Of a stretch of DNA of 8,488 bases, positions 1 to 6,300 are shown one piece after another. Within the stretch, counting starts at the first letter, position 1. The number at the start of each line of letters is the position of its first letter. The stretch is from an uncultured Gemmatimonadota bacterium (GTDB lineage Bacteria; Gemmatimonadota; Gemmatimonadetes; Gemmatimonadales; Gemmatimonadaceae). The notes below the pieces were generated by a model. The model was not told the origin of the DNA, did no database searches, and worked only from the letters and a program-made list of their open reading frames with translations. The translations under genes were made by a program, and so were the position numbers. The stretch covers positions 1-8,488 of the forward strand of contig CAMLIT010000154.1 in NCBI GenBank assembly GCA_946480295.1, given 5' to 3'.

Positions 1-2
1 AA

Positions 3-710
3 GGGGTGTTCGAGTTCTCGGAGAAGAACGCGCGCGAGGTGATGACGCCGCGCACCGAGATCGACGCCCTGCCGATCGACGCCACGCTCGAGGAGACGCT
101 CAAGCTGATCGAGGAGAGCCGGCGCTCGCGGTACCCGGTGTACGACGACACGATCGACAACATCGTGGGGCTCGTCCTGGCGAAGGATCTCATCCCGGTG
201 CTGCGGCAGCCGCCCGCGACCTTCGACCTGCGATCCATCATGCGCCCGGTGCACGTGGTGCCGGGCTCGCGCGAGGTGGAGGAGGTGCTCGCCGACTTCA
301 AGCGGCTGAAGGAGCACATGGCGATCGTGCTCGACGAGTACGGCGGCACGGCGGGGCTGGTGACGATGGAGGACCTGCTGGAGGAGATCGTCGGCGAGAT
401 CCTCGACGAGTACGACGAGCCGCCGGAGCCGACGACGCACGAGGGGGCGGACGTCGTCGTGATCCCCGGCTCGACGAACATCAGCGAGATGAACGAGCGC
501 TTCGGCCTCGAGGTGCCGGACGACGACTACACGACGATCGGCGGCTACGTCTTCGGCGCGCTCGGCCGCCTCCCGGTGGTCGGCGACCGGATGACGTCGG
601 GGGGCGCGGTGTTCACGGTGCGGGAGATGGACGGCCGGCGAATCGAGTCGCTGGCCGTCGATCTGCATTCCGCGGGGGACCGGCGGGAGCGGGAGAGGGC
701 GGCGGAGTAG
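3..710 (+). CDS. CorC/HlyC-type CBS-domain protein (CNNM-like transporter family), 5'-truncated
   Basis: This is the C-terminal cytoplasmic part of a CorC/HlyC (UPF0053, CNNM-like) protein, a family linked to magnesium or other divalent cation transport or resistance. The frame is open to the left edge and the GTG at 6 is an internal Val (family pattern VFEF), so the true start and any DUF21 membrane domain lie outside the window. Numbering from that Val, a first CBS motif is at about 11-65 (REVMTPRTEID, then SRYPVYDD and GLVLAKDL). A second CBS motif is at about 75-133, with the hallmark HMAIVLDEYGGTAGLVTMED. The CorC_HlyC domain is at about 148-222 (DDYTTIGGYVFGALGRLP). It ends in TAG, 20 bp from the convergent stop of the M28 gene. 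Whether this is a membrane CNNM homologue or a short soluble CorC cannot be decided here. The domain assignment is secure; the transported ion is not known. Confidence 0.9.
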   Translation, partial: GVFEFSEKNAREVMTPRTEIDALPIDATLEETLKLIEESRRSRYPVYDDTIDNIVGLVLAKDLIPVLRQPPATFDLRSIMRPVHVVPGSREVEEVLADFKRLKEHMAIVLDEYGGTAGLVTMEDLLEEIVGEILDEYDEPPEPTTHEGADVVVIPGSTNISEMNERFGLEVPDDDYTTIGGYVFGALGRLPVVGDRMTSGGAVFTVREMDGRRIESLAVDLHSAGDRRERERAAE

Positions 711-730
711 CGACGCCCCCCGTCCTGCCC

Positions 731-2260
731 CTATCTCCTGAACCCCGGCAGCTTCTTCCTCGGCAGCAGCTCCGGCAGGTTCGCCAGCTCGTACGCCGTC
801 GCGGCCATCACCGTCGCCGCCTGGGTGATGTCCCCGGGAACGGCGTGGTCGTAGATGTCGACCTGCGAGTGATGGGTGTGGTTGTAGCCGCGGGTGAGCT
901 GGTCGTAGTTGAACCCCGGCACGCCGTACGGAAGGAACGAGAGGTGATCCGTGCCTCCCTTGACGCCGCTGCGCACGTAGAACGGGCCGAGCGCGGACAC
1001 GGGGGCGAAGAGGCGCTGCCAGAGATCATAGAGCTCGTCGTGCCCCTGGAGCGCCATCCCGGTGATGCGTCCCGAGCCGTTGTCGAGCACGAGCACCGCC
1101 TGGTACTTCCCCAGCTCCGGCGCGTGGCGCGTCGCGTACGCGTCGGAGCCCCACAGCCCCTCCTCCTCGCCGCCGAAGAGGGCGAAGCGGATGGTGCGCC
1201 GCGGCTTCACGCCGGCGGCCTTCAGGATGCGCATCGCCTCGAGCACGGCGATGGCGCCGGTGCCATTGTCGGTCGCGCCGGTGCCGAGGTCCCACGAGTC
1301 GAGGTGCGCGCCGAGGAGCACGACCTCGTCGGGCTTCTCCGTGCCGCGGATCTCGGCGACGGTGTTCCACTGGTCGACGGTGTCGCGACCGAAGCTGTTG
1401 TGGATGTCCGCCTCGAGGCGCACGTGCTCACCGTGCTCGAGGAGGCGGTGGATCTGCGCGTAGTCGCCGTTGGGGATGACGACGCGCGGGGTCGACAGGA
1501 TCGCCGAGGGCGAGCCGCTCATGGTGAGGAGCCCGAACTCCTTGGCGCCGTCCTGCAGGATGCCGGCGATCCCCTCCTTCGCGAGCATCGCGCCGATGAA
1601 CGGGCGCTGGGCGCTCATCAGCGCGAAGGCCGCGCGGCGACTCGCGTCGACGCGGGCGCTGTCGTCGCGATCGAGCGGCGGCCCGTCGGGGTTGGGGATC
1701 GGCATCGCCGGCACGAGCATCACCCACGCCCCGTGCAGCCGACCGGCGAAGCGGTCGCGGAACTCGGCCTCGGACTTCGCGTCGACGTAGACGACGTCGC
1801 CGGCGACGGGGCCGTTCGTCCCCGGCGCCCACGCCCACGAGTACGCGACGAGCTGCCGGTGCTGCGGCGCGAGCATCGTCAGCGTCATGGGCCCGCGCTG
1901 CCAGCTCACGCCGAAGCGCCAGGGCTCGATCCACGCGCTGTCGGCGCCATACGCGCGGAACTTCCCCTCCGTCCACTCGACCGCGCGCCGGTACTCCGGG
2001 GTGCCGGCCATGCGCGGCCCGATGACGTCGGTCAGGTACTCGAGGTCGGCGGCGACGTGGGAGTGCTGCGTGCCCTCGCGCACGATGCGCGCGATCGCGC
2101 CGGAGTCGGCGGCGGGGCGGAGGTCGAGCTGGGCGACGTCCGGGCGGGGATACGCGGGGGCGGCGCCGGGGACGGGGGCGGGAGCCGGTGCCTGACGAGT
2201 GGCGGGAGCCGGGGCGCAGGCGGCGAGCAGGGCGAGGGCGGGGAGAGGGAGTGGGCGCAT
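731..2260 (-). CDS. Lipid-anchored M28-family zinc peptidase (carboxypeptidase Q/PGCP-like)
   Basis: Probable extracytoplasmic di-zinc amino- or carboxypeptidase of family M28, 509 aa. The ATG at 2260 gives a clean lipoprotein signal (MRPLPLPALALLAAC, lipobox LAAC, Cys15) followed by a Pro/Ala-rich linker to about residue 40. The catalytic domain shows the expected metal and catalytic residues in order: His319 in AHLDSWD, Asp331 in TDNGTG, Glu365-Glu366 in GGEEEGLWGS (general base and ligand), Asp393 in VLDNGSG, and a last His (463 or 464) in NHTHHSQVD. Residues about 125-285 sit between the N-terminal segment and the metal sites, where related peptidases carry a PA-like insert. A longer reading from TTG at 2395 adds 45 residues that only translate the upstream repeat and bury the lipobox, so it was not used. 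There is no Shine-Dalgarno before the ATG because a C-rich repeat strand abuts it. Substrate is unknown. Confidence 0.92.
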   Translation of the reverse strand: MRPLPLPALALLAACAPAPATRQAPAPAPVPGAAPAYPRPDVAQLDLRPAADSGAIARIVREGTQHSHVAADLEYLTDVIGPRMAGTPEYRRAVEWTEGKFRAYGADSAWIEPWRFGVSWQRGPMTLTMLAPQHRQLVAYSWAWAPGTNGPVAGDVVYVDAKSEAEFRDRFAGRLHGAWVMLVPAMPIPNPDGPPLDRDDSARVDASRRAAFALMSAQRPFIGAMLAKEGIAGILQDGAKEFGLLTMSGSPSAILSTPRVVIPNGDYAQIHRLLEHGEHVRLEADIHNSFGRDTVDQWNTVAEIRGTEKPDEVVLLGAHLDSWDLGTGATDNGTGAIAVLEAMRILKAAGVKPRRTIRFALFGGEEEGLWGSDAYATRHAPELGKYQAVLVLDNGSGRITGMALQGHDELYDLWQRLFAPVSALGPFYVRSGVKGGTDHLSFLPYGVPGFNYDQLTRGYNHTHHSQVDIYDHAVPGDITQAATVMAATAYELANLPELLPRKKLPGFRR

Positions 2261-2263
2261 GGT

Positions 2264-2305
2264 GGGAGGCGGGAGGCGGGAGGCGGGAGGGGGGAGGCGG
2301 TGGGG
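2264..2305 (+). repeat. GGGAGGC heptad tandem repeat, G-quadruplex-prone
   Basis: Three perfect GGGAGGC units at 2264-2284 are followed by GGGAGG and further G-runs to 2305. Four GGG runs separated by AGGC loops match the canonical quadruplex pattern on the + strand, which is the template strand for the M28 gene. The tract begins four bases upstream of that gene's ATG (2258-2260). Confidence 0.75.
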
Positions 2306-2316
2306 ACGAGGCAGTA

Positions 2317-2414
2317 CGTCGTTGGTCGTTGGTCCTTCGTCGTTGGCGAGCCGCTCGGAACGCGCCGGCCTCCCGAGCGGCTCGCCAATTACCAAAGACT
2401 AACGACCAATGACC
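2317..2414. repeat. 98-nt imperfect palindrome with perfect 16-bp core arms
   Basis: Positions 2343-2358 (TTGGCGAGCCGCTCGG) are the exact reverse complement of 2373-2388, around a 14-nt loop (2359-2372). Outside the core, 2317-2342 pairs with 2389-2414 at 19 of 26 positions, and several of the mismatches are G/T wobbles. The full potential stem is about 42 positions. It lies in the pdxA-to-M28 direction of transcription and would fold in RNA. No T-run follows on either strand, so it is not a standard intrinsic terminator. Confidence 0.85.
2318..2345 (+). repeat. Four tandem GTCGTTG-type heptads (left arm)
   Basis: The units are GTCGTTG, GTCGTTG, GTCCTTC and GTCGTTG, in exact 7-base register. 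On the opposite strand of the right arm (2413 down to about 2386) the same register gives GTCATTG, GTCGTTA, GTCTTTG and GTAATTG. The two arms thus share a degenerate heptad consensus and differ by scattered substitutions. Confidence 0.75.
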
Positions 2415-2418
2415 GGGC

Positions 2419-2446
2419 GCGTCCCGCGTCCCGCTTCCCCGGTCCC
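2419..2446 (-). repeat. G-rich heptads on the minus strand (right arm), G-quadruplex-prone
   Basis: Read on the minus strand, the three heptads at 2419-2439 are GGGAAGC, GGGACGC and GGGACGC, the counterpart of the GGGAGGC heptads in the left arm. With the GGG at 2444-2446 and the GGGG at 2437-2440 there are four G-runs separated by 3-4 nt loops, between 2446 and 2423. This strand is the sense strand of the pdxA transcript, so an RNA quadruplex could form 7 nt after the pdxA stop codon. Confidence 0.6.
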
Positions 2447-2453
2447 TCGCCCC

Positions 2454-3338
2454 TCACCCGTTCGCCCGCCCCGCGATCCGGGCGCAGAGGACGATCGCCT
2501 CGATCATGCTCGACGGGTCGGCGAGGCCGCGGCCGGCGATGTCGAGGGCAGTGCCGTGGTCGGGGGAGGTGCGCGGAAAGGGGAGCCCCAGGGTGACGTT
2601 CACGGCGCTGCCGAACGAGGCGACCTTGATCGCCGTCATGCCGACGTCGTGGTAGGGGGCGAGGACGGCATCGAAGGCGCCGCGCATGGCGCGCACGAAG
2701 ACCGTGTCCGCGGGAAAGGGGCCGGCGATGCCGGCGCGGCGGGCGGCGGGGGCGAGGAGCACGTCGTCCTCGTCGCCGAAGCGCCCGTGGTCGCCGGCGT
2801 GCGGGTTGAGCGCGCAGAGGGCGATGCGCGGGCTGCCGATGCCGAACCAGTCGCGCAGCCCGCGCCGCGTGACCTCGGCCGCATCGACGATGGTGTCCTC
2901 GGTGAGCGCGCGGGGGACGTCGCGGAGGGGGATGTGCGTCGTCGCGAGCACGACGCGCAGCCGGTCGGAGGCGAGCATCATCGCCACGCGCGAGTCCGTG
3001 AGCTCGGCGAGCATCTCCGTGTGCCCCGGGTAGTCGTAGCCGCCGGCGAGGAGGGCGGCCTTGTCCAGTGGCGCGGTGACGATCCCCTGCACCGCCCCGG
3101 CCCGCGCGAGGGCGACGGCGCGCTCGATGGCGAGGCCGGCGAAGCGGCCCGCCGACGCGGCGTCGCCGCCAGGCGTCCACGCGCCCACGCTCTCGTCCAC
3201 CGGCACGCCCGCGCCCTCGGGGCCGACGAGAACGAACGAGGCGCTCGCCGACACGCGAGGGTCGGCGAGCGCCTTCGTCACGATCTCCGGCCCGATCCCG
3301 CGCACATCGCCCAGCGTGACGGCGAGACGCGGCGGCAC
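2454..3338 (-). CDS. pdxA: 4-hydroxythreonine-4-phosphate dehydrogenase PdxA
   Basis: PdxA performs the NAD-dependent oxidation of 4-phosphohydroxy-L-threonine. The product condenses with deoxyxylulose 5-phosphate on PdxJ to give pyridoxine 5'-phosphate, in the DXP-dependent vitamin B6 pathway in the cytoplasm. The 294-aa protein shows GDVRGIGPEI (family GDPAGIGPE), the APLDK segment with Lys93, PGHTE, and the metal-site residues equivalent to E. coli His166, Asp247, His211 and His266: His135 in TTHIPLRD, His180 in NPHAGDHG, Asp211 in PADT and His230 in YHD. TSPDHGTALDIAGRG near the C-terminus is also characteristic. It is about 35 residues shorter than E. coli PdxA, the loss falling before the APLDK segment. 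The start is GTG at 3338, 8 bp after the surA stop, with no strong Shine-Dalgarno, which suggests translational coupling. The stop touches the heptad-repeat element. Confidence 0.95.
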   Translation of the reverse strand: MPPRLAVTLGDVRGIGPEIVTKALADPRVSASASFVLVGPEGAGVPVDESVGAWTPGGDAASAGRFAGLAIERAVALARAGAVQGIVTAPLDKAALLAGGYDYPGHTEMLAELTDSRVAMMLASDRLRVVLATTHIPLRDVPRALTEDTIVDAAEVTRRGLRDWFGIGSPRIALCALNPHAGDHGRFGDEDDVLLAPAARRAGIAGPFPADTVFVRAMRGAFDAVLAPYHDVGMTAIKVASFGSAVNVTLGLPFPRTSPDHGTALDIAGRGLADPSSMIEAIVLCARIAGRANG

Positions 3339-3346
3339 GCGGACGC

Positions 3347-4720
3347 TCAGCGCTCCGAGGTGCGCACGGGTTCGTCGAGGCGCACCGAGACGTACGTCTG
3401 CTTGCGCAGCGAGTCGAGGTAGCGCCGCACGCCCCCCTCCTCGGCGAGGCGGTCGCGGATCATCGAGCGCATCTCGTCGAGCGTACGCTCCCCGCCCTCG
3501 TCCGTGGTGAGCAGGTTGGCGACGACGAACTTCGGGACGCCCGGCACCGTGCCGGGGATCTGGAAGCTGACGATGTCGCCCGGCTTGCGGCCGGTGAACG
3601 CCTTCTGGTACGGCTCGGGGAGCTGGGCGCGCGGATACGGCGTGAGGAGCGCCGTCTCCTCCTTGCTCGCGTAGTCGTGGTACTTCTTCGCCAGCGAGTC
3701 GAAGTTCGCGCCCGACTTCCAGAGCTTCGCCACGGTGTCCGCCTGGAGGCGCGCGCGCTCGATGTCGGCGGAGTCGATATGCGGACGGATGAGGATGTGG
3801 CGCGCCTTGACCTGCGGGCCGTTCACGTCCTCGACCTCGATGATGTGGAAGCCGAAGGGCGTCTCGACGACGGGGCTGAGCTCACCCGGCGGCAGGCGGT
3901 ACGGGCCGAACAGCCAACGGTCGAACTCGGGGACGTAGTAGCCCATCCGCTGCCACCCCAGGTCGCCGCCGACGTCCTTGCTGCCGGGGTCCATGGACTC
4001 GCGCTTGGCGAGCTGCGCGAAATCCGCGCCGTGCTTGAGGTCGACGAGCAGCGACTCGGCCTTCGCGCGGGCGGCGGCCTTCTCCTTGTCCGTCGGCTTG
4101 GGCGCGATGACGATCTGCCGGAAGGTGACCGACGCCTCACGCTTGGGGAGCTGGTCCTTGTTCCGGTTGAACGCGTCCTCGACCTCCTGCTCGGTGACGT
4201 TGGCGGGCACGATCTTGCCGTCGTCGTGGAGCTTGCGCGTCACGCGCGTGAGGAGCTCGGTACGCCGCGCCTGGTCCATGAGGAACTTGCGGTACTCCTC
4301 GGGCGTGCCGAGGCCCGCCTTCTGGAGCTCGGCGCGGTACTCGCTCTCCGAGGGGAAGCGCGAGCGGACGTCCTTGATCTGCTGGTCGACGGTGTTGTTC
4401 AGGTCCGCGTCAGGGACGTCGATCTTCAGCTCCTTGGCCTTCGCGAGCAGGAGCTCCTCGTCGATCATGATGCCGAGGGTCTGCTTCTCGAGCGCGGCCA
4501 GCGACGCGGAGTCGCTGGGCAGCGGGCGCTGGTTGGCCTGCGCGTCCTGGAGCATGCGCTCCTGCAGGTCGAACATCGTGATCGGCTGGTCACCGACGAC
4601 CGCGACGATCCGGTCGAGGGGCACGACCTGCGACGCCTGACGAGCGGGCGCCGGCTGCTGCGCCGCGAGGGGCGCGACAGCGAGAAAGGACAGCAGGAGA
4701 GGGAGCCTGAATCTGATCAT
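3347..4720 (-). CDS. surA: SurA-like periplasmic chaperone with two parvulin-like domains
   Basis: Periplasmic chaperone of the SurA class, which escorts outer-membrane proteins toward the BAM complex. It has 457 aa. Residues 1-20 form a Sec signal (MIRFRLPLLLSFLAVAPLAA) with likely cleavage before QQ. A SurA N-terminal chaperone domain follows (about 34-165: DRIVAVVGDQPITMFDL, then IDEELLLAKAKEL). A first parvulin domain spans about 197-298, with GGDLGW and GFHII. A second parvulin-like stretch spans about 304-405, starting VKARHILI. This two-parvulin order matches E. coli SurA. Domain 1 has Gln202 where parvulins have His, and keeps His292. Domain 2 has His308 but lacks recognisable GGDLGW and GxHI motifs. 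It may therefore be mainly a chaperone with little isomerase activity, which is inference. ATG at 4720; no clear Shine-Dalgarno. It precedes pdxA by 8 bp, the arrangement also seen in enterobacteria. Confidence 0.88.
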   Translation of the reverse strand: MIRFRLPLLLSFLAVAPLAAQQPAPARQASQVVPLDRIVAVVGDQPITMFDLQERMLQDAQANQRPLPSDSASLAALEKQTLGIMIDEELLLAKAKELKIDVPDADLNNTVDQQIKDVRSRFPSESEYRAELQKAGLGTPEEYRKFLMDQARRTELLTRVTRKLHDDGKIVPANVTEQEVEDAFNRNKDQLPKREASVTFRQIVIAPKPTDKEKAAARAKAESLLVDLKHGADFAQLAKRESMDPGSKDVGGDLGWQRMGYYVPEFDRWLFGPYRLPPGELSPVVETPFGFHIIEVEDVNGPQVKARHILIRPHIDSADIERARLQADTVAKLWKSGANFDSLAKKYHDYASKEETALLTPYPRAQLPEPYQKAFTGRKPGDIVSFQIPGTVPGVPKFVVANLLTTDEGGERTLDEMRSMIRDRLAEEGGVRRYLDSLRKQTYVSVRLDEPVRTSER

Positions 4721-4740
4721 ACCGGATGCATACCCGTGCG

Positions 4741-4769
4741 CGGGCGCCGGGGGTCCACCCCGGCACCCG
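4741..4769 (-). other. GC-rich hairpin between the two foldase genes
   Basis: Positions 4746-4752 (GCCGGGG) pair exactly with 4758-4764 around a 5-nt loop. The stem extends by four more pairs (4741-4744 with 4766-4769) across one mismatch. It occupies the middle of the 60-bp gap between the foldase lipoprotein stop and the surA start. No T-run follows on the minus strand, so it is not a standard terminator. An attenuating, processing or mRNA-stabilising structure is possible. Confidence 0.45.
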
Positions 4770-4780
4770 GGACGTGAGGA

Positions 4781-6244
4781 TTACGGCTTGCTGGCCGGCG
4801 GCTGCTCGCCCGCGTTCGGCCGGGCGCCGGGGAGCGGGACCTGCGACTTCGGCATCGTCGCCTGACGAGCGGAATCGGCGGCCGCGCGGACCTTCACGGC
4901 GCGCTCGACGGCGCGGTCGACGCCGGCGGGGTTGATGGACGACTCGTACTTGTCCTGGAGCACCGACTGGAGGGGCGTCGGGATCCCGACCGGCTGCGCC
5001 TGTCCGGCGAGGATGCGGTCGAGGTAGTTGTCGACGCGCGCGGCGGCGAGGCGCTCGCGCTCCGCGGTGTTCTTGGCGCTGTCGGCGAGCTGCGACGGAT
5101 CCACCCCGAGCGCGTGCCAGATCGTGGTGACCATCTGGCCGAAGTCGTGGTAGAGCTGCGACTGCTCCTGCGCCGACACGTTGATGTGGAGGCTGTCGGC
5201 CTGCTTCAGCATGACCTCGTTGCGGGCGATGCTCTTGATGAAGCCGCTGACGAGACTGTCCGGCGCCTGCTGGAGCTGCTGCGTGATGCGCGCCTGCGGG
5301 GGGAAGGTCTGGATCCAGCCGACGAACTTGCCGATGGTGAGGTTGCCGCCCTTGAAGGTGGCGAGGACGCCATCGTCCTTGCGGTGCTTGGCCGGATCGG
5401 CCGCGGCGGCCTTGGCGGCCGCGGGCGCGCCCGACTTCACCTGGATGTCGGCGCCCTTCTCGAGGCCGGCGAGGTAGGTGCTCTCCGCTGCCTGCCGGCT
5501 GCCCTGCCCGTACATCTCGGAGAACTGCGCCTTGGCCTGCGAGTAGGGCTCACGCTGGATGATGTGGTAGCCGTAGGGGGTCTCGACGAGCCCGGAGATC
5601 TGGCCGGGCTTGAGCGCCGCGACCGCGTTGCCGAACTGCGGGACCATCTGGGTCTTCTCGAAGACGCCGAGATCGCCGCCGCGGGTCTTGGAGCCCGGAT
5701 CGCTGCTGTACTTCGCGGCCATCGCGGCGAAGTTGCCGGCGTTGACCTGCGGGAGCACGCCCTGGGCGATCTTCTTCACCGAGTCCTTCTGCGACTGGGT
5801 GGCCGGCGTGGGGAAGGCGAAGAGGATGTGCCGAGCGGCGTAGAGGTCGTTGGCGGCCTGGTTGTAGGCGGCCTCGGTGCCGGTGTCGACCTTGAAGGTC
5901 TTGCTGACGGAGTCCATCAGCTTGCGCAGCCGCATGTTCGCGGTGAGCGGGGCGACGGCTTCGTCGATGGCCTTCTTGTCGGTGAGCGAGTCACCGTGCG
6001 CGGCCGCGTAGCCCATCAGCTGGTAGTTGCGCCACAGATCGGCGACGATCTGCGCGTTCTCCTTCGTGACGGGCACGGGGACCTTCGCGTTGCCCAGGAG
6101 ATCGGCGAGGCGCGTGACGGACAGCTCCTGCGACGCGGCGCGCGCCACCACGTCCACGTGGGCCGTGAGGGCCTCCTTGAGGCCTTCGCACGCGGTCAGA
6201 AGGGTAGCGCCCGCCGCGAAGGCGAGGATCGAGCGGTATCGCAT
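4781..6244 (-). CDS. Lipid-anchored parvulin peptidyl-prolyl isomerase (PrsA/SurA-like foldase)
   Basis: Probable envelope foldase that isomerises proline bonds in secreted proteins, 487 aa. The N-terminus is a lipoprotein signal, MRYRSILAFAAGATLLTAC, with lipobox LTAC and lipidated Cys19; the next residue is Glu, not an Asp retention signal. A helical N-terminal lobe (about 28-130) precedes one parvulin domain at about 137-231. That domain contains AARHILFAF (His139), DPGSKTRGGDLGVFEK and GYHIIQRE (His227), so both catalytic histidines are kept. An Ala-rich linker (about 272-285) leads to a C-terminal lobe (about 292-460) in which ATFKGGNLTIGKFVGW and FIKSIARNEVMLKQADSL resemble a SurA N-terminal chaperone lobe. 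The tail is Pro-rich. ATG at 6244; a weak GGAG lies 11 nt upstream. It lies 56 bp after mfd and 60 bp before surA, suggesting a paired envelope-folding role. The exact subfamily is uncertain. Confidence 0.87.
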   Translation of the reverse strand: MRYRSILAFAAGATLLTACEGLKEALTAHVDVVARAASQELSVTRLADLLGNAKVPVPVTKENAQIVADLWRNYQLMGYAAAHGDSLTDKKAIDEAVAPLTANMRLRKLMDSVSKTFKVDTGTEAAYNQAANDLYAARHILFAFPTPATQSQKDSVKKIAQGVLPQVNAGNFAAMAAKYSSDPGSKTRGGDLGVFEKTQMVPQFGNAVAALKPGQISGLVETPYGYHIIQREPYSQAKAQFSEMYGQGSRQAAESTYLAGLEKGADIQVKSGAPAAAKAAAADPAKHRKDDGVLATFKGGNLTIGKFVGWIQTFPPQARITQQLQQAPDSLVSGFIKSIARNEVMLKQADSLHINVSAQEQSQLYHDFGQMVTTIWHALGVDPSQLADSAKNTAERERLAAARVDNYLDRILAGQAQPVGIPTPLQSVLQDKYESSINPAGVDRAVERAVKVRAAADSARQATMPKSQVPLPGARPNAGEQPPASKP

Positions 6245-6300
6245 GAGGGTGAGGACTCCGGAAGGGATATAAGTGCGTCCAGGGGAAGCGTTACGTATGG

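Larger units (their letters stand above)
2261..2453. repeat. Composite inverted heptad-repeat element filling the pdxA-M28 gap
   Basis: The whole 193-bp gap between the pdxA stop and the M28 start is low-complexity, symmetrical sequence. On the + strand it reads: GGGAGGC heptads (2264-2290), a G-rich spacer, four GTCGTTG-like heptads (2318-2345), a 16-bp arm, a 14-nt loop, the matching arm, four heptads of the complementary type (to about 2413), and C-rich heptads GCGTCCC, GCGTCCC, GCTTCCC (2419-2439). Both halves therefore follow the same order outside to inside, in opposite orientation. The outermost 17 positions of each side (from 2261 inward, and from 2458 inward on the other strand) agree at 12, which is weak evidence because both are purine-rich. 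I see no ORF or transposase. It is best described as a dispersed intergenic repeat or small non-autonomous palindromic element. Its presence elsewhere in the genome is an inference. Confidence 0.75.

Noticed and set aside
711..730. Bidirectional terminator between the convergent CorC-like and M28 genes
   Set aside because: Only 20 bases, mostly C and G, with no inverted repeat or T/A tract.
2343..2388. Intrinsic terminator for pdxA from the 16-bp inverted repeat
   Set aside because: The stem is strong, but no T-run follows it on either strand and the loop and flanks belong to the larger repeat structure.
2261..2395. N-terminal extension of the M28 protein from TTG at 2395
   Set aside because: The added 45 residues only translate the heptad repeats and inverted repeat and place the lipoprotein signal internally; the ATG at 2260 gives a proper signal with a lipobox.
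2261..2453. CRISPR array
   Set aside because: The repeats are contiguous 7-base units without spacers, there is a central palindrome, and no cas gene is nearby.
845..2596. Long + strand open frame (583 codons) opposite the M28 gene and the repeat element
   Set aside because: It runs antisense to a gene with clear family motifs, is rich in Val/Arg/Ala/Glu as expected from a GC-skewed shadow frame, and shows no recognisable domain.
2409..3422. Long + strand open frame (337 codons) opposite pdxA
   Set aside because: Antisense to unmistakable PdxA motifs, no domain of its own, composition typical of a GC shadow.
6245..6300. Possible promoter for the foldase gene (AT-rich TATATC at 6266-6271, minus strand)
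   Set aside because: It matches only 4 of 6 positions of a -10 box and has no convincing -35 element at the right distance; too weak to annotate.
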